A stretch of DNA of 64,000 nt from Paraburkholderia diazotrophica (GCF_900108945.1 NZ_FNYE01000001.1:522764-586763), one strand, 5' to 3'. Positions 39,050-50,493 are shown, counted from the stretch's first letter. Notes: generated from the letters alone by a model not told the origin. Translations and numbers: made by a program.

Positions 39050-40510
39050 ATGTCGTCGATTGCACGAGCCGGTATCGACAGCGCGGCGCGCATCGTCAAC
39101 GGCGATCGCAGCGAGTGGATGCCGCCCGCGCTGCTGTGGCTGCTGACGGCGATGCTGATCGTCGCGCACCAGGGCACGCTGCTCACGCTCGCGTTCCCGG
39201 TGCTGTCGATCGGCGTCGGCTTCTGGCTGTACTTCAAGAGCCCCGCGAAGTACGTCGGCTATATGTGGTGGCTGTGGTTCCTGAGTCCCGAAGTCCGGCG
39301 CCTTGCCGACTGGTCGAAAGGCGCGTTCACGCCGACGAGCCTGATCCAGATCGCACCGCTCGCCGTCACGATGATCAGCGGGCTGTCGCTGATCCGCTTC
39401 TACCCGGTGCTCGCGCAAAAACGCGGCTTGCCCGTCCTGCTGGTGCTCGCGGGGCTCGCGTATGCGTTCATGGTCGGCGTCGTCGCGAGCGGCCCGCTGG
39501 CCGCGCTGTACGACCTCGCGAACTGGGTGTATCCCGTGCTGATCGGCTTTCATATCATGGCGCACTCGCGGCAGTACCCCGATTACCGCGACACCATCGT
39601 GAGCACGTTCATCTGGGGCATGCTGCTGATGGGCGGCTACGGACTCGTGCAGTTCTTCGTCATGCCGCAGTGGGACGCGCTGTGGATGCTCGGCTCGCAG
39701 ATGAACTCGCAGGGCGACCCTGTGCCGTTCGGCGTGCGCGTGTTCAGCACGATGAACTCGTCGGGTCCGTTCGCGCTCGCGATGATGGGCGCGATGGTCT
39801 ACGTGATGGCCGCGACGCATCGCGTGCGTTGGCTCGCGGGCGCGTTCGGCTTCCTGTCGTTCTGCCTGTCGCTCGTGCGCTCGACATGGGGCGGCTGGGT
39901 CATCGCAATGCTCATTCAACTGGTGAAGTCGAACAACAAGGTGCGCATTCGCATCGTCGCGAGCGCAGTGGTGCTCGCGGGCCTGTGCGTGCCGCTGCTT
40001 GCCGTCGGCCCCGTCGCCGAGCGGATGCAGGCGCGCCTCGACACCATCGTCAATCTGCATGACGACCAAAGCTACGCCGCGCGCAACCAGTTCTACGCGA
40101 CGTTCGCGAAAACGGCATTCACCGATGTGTCCGGCGAAGGACTCGGCGCGACAGGCACGTCGACGAAGCTCTCGAACGATGGCGGCCAACTCGGCCAGTA
40201 CGGCAACTTCGACAGCGGCGTGATGAACATTCCGTTCGTGCTCGGCTGGCCCGGCACGCTGCTGTACATGTCGGGCGTGATCTGGCTGCTCGTGCGCGCG
40301 CTGCGCGCATCGTTCCGGCTGACCGACGACAAGTTCGCGTCGGCATCCATGTCCCTTTCGCTTGCGATCTTTGCGATGCTCGTGTTCACCAACTCGCTCG
40401 TCGGCACAGGCGGATTGCTGCTTTTCATGGGCGTGTTTTCGATTCTTTCCGCGGCGCACTGGCAGAAGCTGAACCGCCGCCGCGATTCCTTTCTTCATGG
40501 AGGCCACTGA
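39050..40510 (+). CDS. bceI: Exopolysaccharide polymerase (Wzy type)
   Basis: 486 residues, strongly hydrophobic, with about ten to eleven membrane helices and a larger periplasmic loop near residues 310-390 (RLDTIVNLHDDQSYAARNQF), as in O-antigen ligase/polymerase proteins. It should link repeat units in the periplasm. Such proteins share little sequence; the call rests on topology and position between the transferase genes. Starts 3 bp after the bceH stop. Confidence 0.85.
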   Translation: MSSIARAGIDSAARIVNGDRSEWMPPALLWLLTAMLIVAHQGTLLTLAFPVLSIGVGFWLYFKSPAKYVGYMWWLWFLSPEVRRLADWSKGAFTPTSLIQIAPLAVTMISGLSLIRFYPVLAQKRGLPVLLVLAGLAYAFMVGVVASGPLAALYDLANWVYPVLIGFHIMAHSRQYPDYRDTIVSTFIWGMLLMGGYGLVQFFVMPQWDALWMLGSQMNSQGDPVPFGVRVFSTMNSSGPFALAMMGAMVYVMAATHRVRWLAGAFGFLSFCLSLVRSTWGGWVIAMLIQLVKSNNKVRIRIVASAVVLAGLCVPLLAVGPVAERMQARLDTIVNLHDDQSYAARNQFYATFAKTAFTDVSGEGLGATGTSTKLSNDGGQLGQYGNFDSGVMNIPFVLGWPGTLLYMSGVIWLLVRALRASFRLTDDKFASASMSLSLAIFAMLVFTNSLVGTGGLLLFMGVFSILSAAHWQKLNRRRDSFLHGGH

Positions 40511-41740
40511 TTGAGAGTCGCCATTGTCACGCACGTGGTGCGCCATAACGACGGGCAGGGCCGCGTCAATCACGAGATCGCGCGCGCGGCGCTCGATGAG
40601 CACATCGCGGTCACGCTGGTCGCGTCGCACGTCGCGCCCGAACTGCTCGCGGACCCGCTCGTGCGCTGGGTGCCCATCAGGATCGGCCGCTTCTGGCCGA
40701 CCAATCTGCTGCGCCAGCAGGTGTTCGCGTTGAAGAGCGCATGGTGGCTGCGCACGCATCGCGCGGAATACGACGTGCTGCACGTGAACGGCTTCATCAC
40801 ATGGACGCCCGCCGATGTCAACACCGCGCACTTCGTGCACAGCGGCTGGTTCAAGAGCCCGCATTACCCGTTCGGCGTTAGCAAGGGATGGTGGTCCGCG
40901 TATCAGTTCGTCTATACGCGAGTGAACGCCGTGCTCGAAGGCTGGGCGTACCGACGCTCGCGCGTGATCGCTGCTGTCTCGCAGAAGGTCGCGACGGAGA
41001 TCGCGGCGATCGGGCTCACGCCGCGCAACCGGCTCGATGTGATCTACAACGGCGTCGACACCCAGGGCTTCGCTGTGGCGCAAGGCGACCGCGCGCGCTT
41101 CAAGCTGCCCGACGACGCGTTCCTGCTGCTCTTTGTCGGCGATCTGCGCACGCCGCGCAAGAACCTCGGCACGGTGCTGAAGGCGTTGCAGCATTTGCCC
41201 GAGCGCGTGCATATCGCCGTGGCGGGCTATCTCCCCGGCAGCCCGTATCCGGATGAAGCGAAAGCGCTCGGCGTCGCGGATCGCGTGCATTTTCTGGGGC
41301 TCGTGAAGGAGATGCCCGTGCTGATGCATTCCGTCGATGCGTTCGTGTTTCCGTCGCGCTACGAAGCGATGAGCCTGTCGCTGCTCGAAGCGATGGCGGC
41401 CGGCTTGCCCGTCGTGACGGCGCGCACGGCGGGCGGGGCGGAGATCATCACGCCCGAATGCGGGATCGTGCTCGACGACCCCGACGATCCGCACACGCTG
41501 GCGCAAGCCGTGGCGCGCCTCGCGTCGAACGATGACGAGCGCCTTGCGATGGGTAAAGCAGCCAGCGAACTCGCGACGGGCTTCGGCTGGGCGCGCATGG
41601 CGCAGCAATACATCGCGCTGTATCGACAGATCGCGGGGCAACGCGAAGACCGCCGCCGCGCGCGGAAACCCGATGCAAACGATACCGACACGCTGACCGC
41701 GAACGTGCTCGCCGGCCCGCAACGCGCCGATCGCGCGTGA
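40511..41740 (+). CDS. bceJ: Family 4 glycosyltransferase
   Basis: 409 residues, start TTG directly after the bceI stop, supported by GGAGG 8 bases upstream and the typical N-terminus RVAIVTHVVRHNDGQGRVN. The donor domain has LLFVGDLRTPRKNLGTVLKAL and FPSRYEAMSLSLLEAMAAGLPVV near residue 280. One of the transferases building the branched repeat unit. The C-terminal 35 residues are charged and low-complexity. Confidence 0.91.
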   Translation: MRVAIVTHVVRHNDGQGRVNHEIARAALDEHIAVTLVASHVAPELLADPLVRWVPIRIGRFWPTNLLRQQVFALKSAWWLRTHRAEYDVLHVNGFITWTPADVNTAHFVHSGWFKSPHYPFGVSKGWWSAYQFVYTRVNAVLEGWAYRRSRVIAAVSQKVATEIAAIGLTPRNRLDVIYNGVDTQGFAVAQGDRARFKLPDDAFLLLFVGDLRTPRKNLGTVLKALQHLPERVHIAVAGYLPGSPYPDEAKALGVADRVHFLGLVKEMPVLMHSVDAFVFPSRYEAMSLSLLEAMAAGLPVVTARTAGGAEIITPECGIVLDDPDDPHTLAQAVARLASNDDERLAMGKAASELATGFGWARMAQQYIALYRQIAGQREDRRRARKPDANDTDTLTANVLAGPQRADRA

Positions 41741-41769
41741 TGTCATCAACCAGGAAAAGGACGGCACAC

Positions 41770-42930
41770 ATGATGACCACTCGTTCCATCAAATCGCTGC
41801 AAATCGGCATGCACTGGTTTCCCGAGCGTGCGGGCGGACTCGACCGCATGTACTACTCGCTGATCGGCGCGCTGCCTGGCGCGGGCGTCGAAGTGCGCGG
41901 CGTGGTGGCGGGCTCGGAGCGTGTTGCGCAGGACACCAACGGCGCGATCCAGGGCTTCGGTTCCGCCGCGCAATCGCTGCCGATGCGCCTGATGGCCGCT
42001 CGCCGCGCGCTGCGTCGAGAGATTCGCGCGCAGCGCCCCGACGTGATCTCGTCGCACTTCGCGCTGTACACGTTTCCGGGGCTCGATGTGACGCGCGGCA
42101 TTCCGCAGGTCTCGCATTTTCAGGGGCCGTGGGCGGACGAGAGCCATGTCGAAGGCGCGGACTCGCTTGGACAGCGCGCGAAGCGCTATCTGGAGCAAGC
42201 CGTCTATGCGCGCTCGTCGCGGCTGATCGTGCTGTCGGATGCGTTCGGCAGGATTCTCACGTCGCGCTACGGCATTCCCGCGGAGCGCATTCGCGTCGTG
42301 CCGGGCTGCGTGAACGTCGATCAGTTCAACCTGCCTTTGACGCGCAACGAAGCGCGCATGCGCCTGCAACTGCCGCCAGGCCGTCCGATCGTGCTGGCCG
42401 TGCGGCGGCTCGTGCGGCGCATGGGACTCGAAGATCTGATCGATGCCGTGAAGATCGTCAAGCGCCGCAATCCGGATGTGCTGCTGCTCATTGCAGGCAA
42501 GGGCCGCTTGCAGGAGGAATTGCAACAGCGCATCGACGATGCGGGTCTCGGCGACAACGTGAAGCTGCTCGGCTTCGTGCCCGACGAGCATCTCGCGTCG
42601 CTGTATCGCGCGGCCGATATCAGCGTCGTGCCGACCGTCGCGCTCGAAGGCTTTGGCCTGATCACGGTCGAATCGCTGGCCTCGGGGACGCCTGTTCTCG
42701 TCACGCCCGTCGGTGGATTGCCTGAGGCAGTGGCGGGGCTTTCGCAGGATCTCGTGTTGTCTTCGACGGGCGCGGATGCGATCGCCGATGGCCTTGGCAA
42801 GGCGCTCGACGGGTCGACGAAACTGCCCGATGCCGAAGCGTGCCGTGCGTATGCGCGCGCGAATTTCGACAATCCGGTGATCGCGAAGCGCGTGGCTGCC
42901 GTGTATGCGGAGGCGATTCGGGCAGCGTAG
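41770..42930 (+). CDS. bceK: Family 4 glycosyltransferase
   Basis: 386 residues. GT-B enzyme: LQIGMHWFPERAGGLDRMYYSL, donor-domain VLAVRRLVRRMGLEDLIDAV and PTVALEGFGLITVESLASGTPVLV near residue 290. ATG 41770 has AGGAAAAGGACGG upstream; the ORF could also begin at 41737, overlapping bceJ by 4 bp. Last gene of the bceB-bceK run. The next gene on this strand belongs to the toxin-antitoxin module. Confidence 0.91.
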   Translation: MMTTRSIKSLQIGMHWFPERAGGLDRMYYSLIGALPGAGVEVRGVVAGSERVAQDTNGAIQGFGSAAQSLPMRLMAARRALRREIRAQRPDVISSHFALYTFPGLDVTRGIPQVSHFQGPWADESHVEGADSLGQRAKRYLEQAVYARSSRLIVLSDAFGRILTSRYGIPAERIRVVPGCVNVDQFNLPLTRNEARMRLQLPPGRPIVLAVRRLVRRMGLEDLIDAVKIVKRRNPDVLLLIAGKGRLQEELQQRIDDAGLGDNVKLLGFVPDEHLASLYRAADISVVPTVALEGFGLITVESLASGTPVLVTPVGGLPEAVAGLSQDLVLSSTGADAIADGLGKALDGSTKLPDAEACRAYARANFDNPVIAKRVAAVYAEAIRAA

Positions 42931-42981
42931 GAGGCATAGGCGGCGCGCGGCTCACGTCGCCCGATAACGCGTCGGTCTTAA

Positions 42982-43147
42982 TTCCTATATTTCAGGAATT
43001 ATCGCGGTGCAGTGGTGTGCTTGGGTGACAATTCCGACAATATCGGAACTATTGACATGTGCGACCGCATGAACGAATAATTCCGGTATTCTCGTAATTA
43101 TCCGCCTTGCTGGTACCTCGGGCGGGTTTATTCCTGGTCTATCGGAA
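42982..43147. promoter_or_regulatory. Four phased palindromic operators of the HipBA module
   Basis: TTCC-N9-GGAA occurs at 42982-42998, 43032-43048 and 43131-43147, with a degenerate TTCC-N9-GTAA at 43081-43097. Start-to-start distances are 50, 49 and 50 bp. Each left half is extended to (A/T)ATTCC. The last site ends 2 bases before the hipB ATG. HipB-type antitoxins bind such dyads cooperatively with HipA, so autorepression is the natural reading. Confidence 0.85.
43052..43081 (+). promoter_or_regulatory. Sigma70-type promoter for hipBA
   Basis: A perfect -35 TTGACA (43052-43057) and an -10 AATAAT (43076-43081, five of six matches) are separated by 18 bp. The promoter lies between operators 2 and 3; operator 3 begins at the last base of the -10, so its occupancy would block transcription. 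Transcription would start near 43088. Confidence 0.75.
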
Positions 43148-43149
43148 CT

Positions 43150-43485
43150 ATGGCTCGCACCTTGCCTCAACCCGCAATCCTGAACCCACTGGCTCGGGAC
43201 ATGGCCGCACTGGGCCGTCTCGTGCGGAACCGGCGCGCGCAAAGCGCCCTTCGCATCGACGACGCGGCCGACATGCTGGGTGTCTCCAAGGATGTCCTCT
43301 CCCGCCTGGAAAACGGACGATCGGTGAGTCTGGACAAGGTATTCAAGGTGCTGGACGGACTTGGCCTCAAGGTGTTGGTCTTGACGAATCAGGAAACCAA
43401 TGCAGCGCTCGCTCGTATCGAGCCGGTCTCTGTGCGGGCGGACGACGCATCCGCTGATTCCCGTCGTCCGGCGGAGAAGTCCTGA
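43150..43485 (+). CDS. hipB: HipB-like antitoxin (XRE helix-turn-helix)
   Basis: 111 residues. Helix-turn-helix at about residues 36-60 (RIDDAADMLGVSKDVLSRLENGRSV), the Cro/CI type of HipB, followed by VFKVLDGLGLKVLVL and a disordered charged tail. Longer at the C-terminus than E. coli HipB (88 residues). The ATG immediately follows operator 4, leaving no standard ribosome site; an ATG at 43201 is possible but would trim helix 1. The stop overlaps the hipA start by one base. Confidence 0.9.
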   Translation: MARTLPQPAILNPLARDMAALGRLVRNRRAQSALRIDDAADMLGVSKDVLSRLENGRSVSLDKVFKVLDGLGLKVLVLTNQETNAALARIEPVSVRADDASADSRRPAEKS

Positions 43486-44840
43486 TGCGTCACACGCTGC
43501 ATGTCATCACGCACGAAGGGGCCGTGGGCCGCTTGGACTTCGAGGCTCGAGAGGGGCTCTACCGCTTCCAGTACGACGAAACCTGGCCTGCACACGGCAG
43601 TGCGTTTCCGCTGTCTCCGCATATTCCGCTTTCGGGTGAAGAGCCGCGAGCCGGCGCCGTGCATCGGTTCATCGCGAACCTGCTGCCTGAAGGACGGGCG
43701 CTGGATGTGGCGTCCGTGATGTATCAGGTTTCGAAAGACAACACCTACGGGCTCATCCGGATGCTCGGGAAGGAGCCCGTAGGCGCATTGAGCTTTCTTG
43801 CTGCGAGCGAAACGGGCGAGCCGGCTGAGCCAGGCGAAGCGCCGCGCGCACGCCGGGAAATTTCGGTTGAAGAATTGAGTGAGCGTATCCGCGACCGTGA
43901 AGCGATTCCGTTCCCGGTGTGGGATGACAAGGTCCGCCTGTCGGTGGCCGGCTACCAGGACAAACTGCAAGTGCTGGTGGAAGGCGAGCGGATCGCTCTG
44001 GCTGACGGGCCGCTGAGTTCCACCCACATCCTGAAGCCGGAATCGCGCAGTCCCGTGACCCCGTGCATGGTGGCAAACGAACACTACTGCATGACGCTTG
44101 CGACGCACATGGGATTGCAGGCGGCCCCTGTCTCCATTCGGCGCATTCCTGAACCTGTCCTGCTCATCGAACGATTCGACAGGTCGATCGTGCGCGACCC
44201 ATCGGATGGCGAGTCCGTCCAGGCTGTACGCCGCCGGCATGTGATCGACGGTTGCCAGGCTCTCGATCTTCCCGTGACGTTCAAGTACGAGCGAAATTTC
44301 GGCAATACGCCGGACGTGCGCAATATTCGCGAGGGCGCGAGCTTCGAGAAGCTGTTCTCGCTTGCCCCGTATCTGGACAATCCGGCTGCGGCGCGTACGT
44401 TCATGATCCGATGGGCGCTATTTCAACTGCTGATCGGCAATAGCGACGCGCACGGAAAAAATCTGTCGTTCTTCGTGCATGGAGGCGGCCTGGAGCCCGC
44501 ACCGCTCTATGACCTGGTTTCGGTCAACGCCTATGGAGAGAAAGTCGAGCAGGACATGGCGATGGGGTATGGCGACGCATTCAGGCTGGAGGAAATCACG
44601 CCGTTTGCGCTCGCAGATTTCGCGCAGCGCACCGGCACGGTTCCCCGCTATCTCGCGCGAGAAATGACGCGCATGGCGCAGGCCGCAAAAGCGCTCGCAC
44701 CTGAGCTGGCACGTTCGGAAGTCTACGTGGGGGACGAGCGCGGCATGGTCCGGACGATCTCGGACTTCGTCTGCACGCAGGCCGATCGCGTGCTGCATCT
44801 CGCGCCGATGGTCCCACGCGTCAACCGCAACCTGCTTTAG
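43485..44840 (+). CDS. hipA: HipA-like serine/threonine-kinase toxin
   Basis: 451 residues, full length. HipA N-terminal domain, then the kinase: G-loop serine Ser153 in RLSVAGYQDK (equivalent to the autophosphorylated Ser150 of E. coli HipA), catalytic GNSDAHGKN at 318-326 and the metal-binding Asp in LYDLVS at 341-346. All key residues are present, so it should be active; E. coli HipA phosphorylates glutamyl-tRNA synthetase and induces persistence. Translationally coupled to hipB and convergent with bceN, with 24 bp between stops. The only clear non-polysaccharide module inside the locus. Confidence 0.93.
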   Translation: MRHTLHVITHEGAVGRLDFEAREGLYRFQYDETWPAHGSAFPLSPHIPLSGEEPRAGAVHRFIANLLPEGRALDVASVMYQVSKDNTYGLIRMLGKEPVGALSFLAASETGEPAEPGEAPRARREISVEELSERIRDREAIPFPVWDDKVRLSVAGYQDKLQVLVEGERIALADGPLSSTHILKPESRSPVTPCMVANEHYCMTLATHMGLQAAPVSIRRIPEPVLLIERFDRSIVRDPSDGESVQAVRRRHVIDGCQALDLPVTFKYERNFGNTPDVRNIREGASFEKLFSLAPYLDNPAAARTFMIRWALFQLLIGNSDAHGKNLSFFVHGGGLEPAPLYDLVSVNAYGEKVEQDMAMGYGDAFRLEEITPFALADFAQRTGTVPRYLAREMTRMAQAAKALAPELARSEVYVGDERGMVRTISDFVCTQADRVLHLAPMVPRVNRNLL

Positions 44841-44864
44841 AAAACCCCGGCGCCCCTCAGTCTT

Positions 44865-46710
<1,846 letters not shown>

Positions 46711-46714
<4 letters not shown>

Positions 46715-47796
46715 GCGCTCGTCCTCGAAGCTTCGCGCGCCGCGTGCAATGCGTCTTCGCGTCGGCGGCTGCGTGATGCATTGCCGTGAATCAGGCGCCG
46801 CTCGAACGCGAACCATGTGATGCTCGCGTAGACGAGCGTGATCGCGAGCGCGAGCGCGGCCGTCACATAGCGGTTGTCATGCAGCGGCCACAGCGCGTGG
46901 AGCACGCTCAGGTGAATCAGGTAGATCGTGTAGCTGATCGTGCCGATATAGACGAGCAGCGGGTTGCACAACACGCGCTTCACGATGCCCTTGCTCTGCA
47001 ACGCGATCACGACGATCGACGTGCATAGCACGAGCGACACGCTATACAGCCCCGCGTTCGACAGCGGACTATTGGCCGCGCGAAAACGCGGAAAGTGCAG
47101 ATGCAGCCAGGCTAGCACCGCGAGCGACGCGCACACGCCAAGCACGGCGAACGGCTTCCAGGGTTGCAGTGCGTCGGCGTCGCGCCGCACGGCGACGGCG
47201 AGCAGCGCACCCGCCGCGAGCAGATCCATGCGGAACGGCGTCAGATAGTAGATCGGCCAGAACGAATCGAACCATGGCGTCGCGACGGCGCGCAGCGCCG
47301 GCACGAGCACGATCAGCGCAAGCGCCACGTAGCCGAGCGCGCGCTCGGGCACGAGCAGGATCACGAACGGCCAGAAGATATAAAACTGCTCTTCGACGGC
47401 AAGCGACCACAGCACGTTGAGGCTGTCATGTCCGCTCTGTCCGAGCGCATCGCCGATATTCGTCGCGAAAAACGCATACCACTCCCAGTGCTGTGCCCAA
47501 CCGAAACCAAACAGCAGCGACGACACGGCCATCAGCAACAGCCAGGGCGGCAGGATGCGCCGCGCGCGGCGCGCATAGAAGTAGCCGAAATACGACTGCT
47601 TGCGCGTCTTGCGTTCGAGCAGGATGCCCGTGATCAGAAAGCCGCTCAGCACGAAGAACAGATCGACGCCCATCCATAGCGGCGCCTTCAGCGCGTGCTG
47701 CGCGAACACGGCGAGCACGGCAATCGCGCGCAGTCCGTCGAGCTGGACGATGCGCCCGTTGTGAGCGAGAGAGGCGGGCGGTGTGCTGGCTGTCAT
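46711..47796 (-). CDS. bceO: Acyltransferase 3 family membrane O-acyltransferase
   Basis: 361 residues, about ten membrane helices. OafA/YrhL-type acyltransferase with QLDGLRAIAVLAVFAQHAL (catalytic His region), FFVLSGFLITG and ARRARRILPPWLLL (R-x10-H/R motifs). It probably O-acetylates the repeat unit. First gene of a minus-strand operon with the SGNH hydrolase and bceN; pairing a transferase with an esterase suggests tuning of acetylation. The symbol is by synteny with bce-II. Confidence 0.85.
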
Positions 47797-48303
47797 GAGC
47801 GTCCGTGTATGCGCCTGATCCGGTATTCGAGGGGCGATGGCATGGCGCCGCGATCCGCTCGCCATGAAGACCGCAAAGTGCGTTTGATTCTAGGTAAATA
47901 AAATGCCTAAAAAACGCGAATCAAATAAATGAATTGATTCGAATAAAAAGAATTGGATTTTTATTATCGTTTGCAACGGGTTGCGCTTCGCTCACGGACA
48001 CGGAACGATGCGCATCAAGAAGTGCGGCGATAAGGGCCGTACCGGCAAATACAGGCTCTTTCGTGTGGCAGATCGCCCGCAACCCATGCGCATCGAATTA
48101 TTTACGGATTCTTTTTCAATCATTTCAATGAGCGAATAATTTTGGATTATTTGAGCATTTCATCACGATTGTTTGCACGTACCGTAAAGCGCTGATTGGA
48201 TCATTGCGCATTGCTCTATTGCGGCGCCTCGCCGTTTCCCGTCTCTTTTGCAATCCGGATGGGAAATGCTCGCCTTCGCTTCGCCTCGACGGGAGAACCT
48301 GCA
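47797..48303. promoter_or_regulatory. Divergent control region inside bce-II
   Basis: About 500 bp between two divergent operons, AT-rich at 47885-48195. It contains an inverted repeat GAATCAA-N9-TTGATTC (47918-47940) and a further TTGATTC at 47885-47891. Similar GAATCA motifs occur before the galU and acyltransferase genes. No supportable gene was seen. Confidence 0.55.
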
Positions 48304-50493
48304 TTGTCCCGACTCACGCTTGCCCGCGCGATGTGCGCGTTTGCCTTTCTCGCGACCCTGCATGCGTTCGCCGAGCCCGCGCTGAACGTGCAGACGTCGT
48401 GGATCGGCAATACGTCCGGCTTCGGCGACGGCACATGGACGCAGATCAACATCACGGCGATCGCCGTGTCGTCCGACGGCAAGGTGTATACGAACGCGCC
48501 GTGGGACGAAAGCGGCGCGGAATCGAGCGTCTATCAGAACGGCAAGATGCTCGGCTTCGCGGGCGGCACGCACGGCTGGGGCAACAGCGGCGGAAACGCG
48601 ATCGCGGTCAACAGGCGCTACGCGTATGTGGCCGTCGGCGTCGGCAACGAAAAGGGACACCTCGTCGGCGCAGGCGTGTGGCCGGACAAGGGGCGTCAGT
48701 GGTACGGCATCTCGCGGCGGGAGATCGGCGACACGAAGCGTGTCGCCGCATTTCAGCCCATCGCGAACAGCATTGATCCGCATGCGAAGACGGCCGCCGC
48801 CTTCATGCGGGTGAACGACGTGCCGACGGGCACGCGCGGCGACGTCAACGGTCTGGCGGCAAGCGACACGAGGCTCTATGCATCGAATACTTCGCGCGAT
48901 CGCATCGAGGTGTACGACACCGAATCGATGCAGCCCAAGGCGCAATGGAGCGTGCACGAACCCGGCCGGATCGCGCGTGCGAGTGACGGCACGCTGTGGG
49001 TGCTGACGGATACGCTCGGCGACAGGCCGAAGGTCGCGCATCTCGACGCCGACGGTCAGCTTCTCAACGACGGATTGCCGTTGCCCGCCGATACCGTCGC
49101 CGTCGATATCGCGATCGATCCACAAGGCCGCGTGCTCATCGCCGATAACGGTCCGCGCCAGCAAGTGCTGTTCTTCGGCAAGCGCGACGGCCAATACTCG
49201 CTCACTTCGACGCTCGGCGAACGCGGCGGCATCTTCGCGGGTGTCGCGGGGCGTCCGGGGCCGCAGCGTTTCAACGGACTGACGGGCGTGGGCGTCGACG
49301 CGCGCGGCAACGTCTATGTGGCGACCAATGGCATCGGTCCGCGTTTCGAGCCGACGGGAGCGGGCCTCGGCGCGACGCTCGAAAGCTACGCGCCCGACGG
49401 CAGGCGTCTGTGGCAGGTAGAGGGACTGCTGTTCGTCGATGGCGCGTGGATGGACCCGTCGCGGCCCGACAGCGTCTACACGGGCAACAAGCGCTTCGAA
49501 CTCGATCTGTCGAAACCGCCGGGTCAGCAATGGAAGTACGCGGGCTTTCTGACCAACCGCTTCAAGTACCCCGACGATCCCGTGCTCAACATCGACCAGT
49601 GGCCGGGCCTTCCCATTGCCCGCAAGCTGAAGGCCCGCACGTTCCTGTTTCTCACGGACATGTATGCGGACCATCTGAAGATCTATCGCTTCGACGGTGG
49701 CCGCGACGGCGAGACGGCCACGCCTTCGGGTTTCATCGCGGGCCGCGAGCGGGCCGTGCTGAAAGTGCCGAACGCCCCTTCGGGCGGCGACTGGATCTGG
49801 CGCGACACGAACGGCAATGGCCGCTTCGATGCCAATGAATTCACGCCGAATACATCGGGCACACACCTCGCGGGCGGTTGGGGCTGGTGGGTCGATACCC
49901 GTGGCGACATCTGGCGCGCACGCGACTCGAAGGGCATCAACCGTTTCCGGTTTGGCGGTCTCGATGCGAAGGGCAACCCGATCTACTCGTACGCGGATAT
50001 GACGGCCTATCCGGTGCCGCCGCCGTTCAGCGAAGTGAAGCGCGCGCTCTATGACCCGCAGACCGATTCGATGTACGTGACGGGCTACACACCTGACGCG
50101 CCGTTCGACCGGGGCTTCTGGAAAGAGGTAGGGCGCGTGCTGGTGCGCTACGACAAATGGTCGAGCGGCAACGCAGTGCCGCGCTACACGCTGCCGCTGC
50201 CATGGGACACGAAGAGCAAGCCCGTCTCGACGCTGATCGGCCTCACGGTCGAAGGGCAATACCTGTTCGCCGTCGAACCCGTCGGCACGGTCCACGTGTT
50301 CGACAGGGACACGGGCACACCCATCGGCACGATGCAGCCCGGACGGGAAGTGGGTCATGCATCGGGTTGGGTCGACGTGCCGAACGGCATCAGCGCATAT
50401 CGCCGCAACGACGGCGAGTACCTCGTGTTCGTCGAAGAAGACGCGCGCGGGAAAGTGATGATGTACCGCTGGAAACCAGCGCCTCGCGCATGA
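48304..50493 (+). CDS. Secreted beta-propeller/NHL-like protein of the exopolysaccharide cluster
   Basis: 729 residues from a TTG start. The TTG is supported by GGAG 8 bases upstream and gives a compact signal peptide ending HAFAEP; an ATG at 48259 is the alternative. The mature protein has repeated blade-like segments typical of SMP-30/NHL propellers (IAIDPQGRVLIADNG, GVGVDARGNVYVATNG, WWVDTRGDIWRARDSKGINRF). It also has DTNGNGRFDANEF, which looks like a dockerin/EF-hand type calcium loop. Probably periplasmic or outer-surface, acting on the polysaccharide or as a binding scaffold. No precise function is recognised. The stop overlaps the flippase start. Confidence 0.78.
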   Translation: MSRLTLARAMCAFAFLATLHAFAEPALNVQTSWIGNTSGFGDGTWTQINITAIAVSSDGKVYTNAPWDESGAESSVYQNGKMLGFAGGTHGWGNSGGNAIAVNRRYAYVAVGVGNEKGHLVGAGVWPDKGRQWYGISRREIGDTKRVAAFQPIANSIDPHAKTAAAFMRVNDVPTGTRGDVNGLAASDTRLYASNTSRDRIEVYDTESMQPKAQWSVHEPGRIARASDGTLWVLTDTLGDRPKVAHLDADGQLLNDGLPLPADTVAVDIAIDPQGRVLIADNGPRQQVLFFGKRDGQYSLTSTLGERGGIFAGVAGRPGPQRFNGLTGVGVDARGNVYVATNGIGPRFEPTGAGLGATLESYAPDGRRLWQVEGLLFVDGAWMDPSRPDSVYTGNKRFELDLSKPPGQQWKYAGFLTNRFKYPDDPVLNIDQWPGLPIARKLKARTFLFLTDMYADHLKIYRFDGGRDGETATPSGFIAGRERAVLKVPNAPSGGDWIWRDTNGNGRFDANEFTPNTSGTHLAGGWGWWVDTRGDIWRARDSKGINRFRFGGLDAKGNPIYSYADMTAYPVPPPFSEVKRALYDPQTDSMYVTGYTPDAPFDRGFWKEVGRVLVRYDKWSSGNAVPRYTLPLPWDTKSKPVSTLIGLTVEGQYLFAVEPVGTVHVFDRDTGTPIGTMQPGREVGHASGWVDVPNGISAYRRNDGEYLVFVEEDARGKVMMYRWKPAPRA

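Noticed and set aside
38282..41767. 1161-codon open frame on the minus strand
   Set aside because: It is antisense to three well-supported genes (bceH, bceI, bceJ) and is rich in Arg, His and Ala, as expected from a high-GC shadow frame.
43201..43485. Later start for HipB
   Set aside because: It would give a slightly better distance from operator 4 but would remove the helix before the helix-turn-helix; the 43150 start keeps the whole domain.
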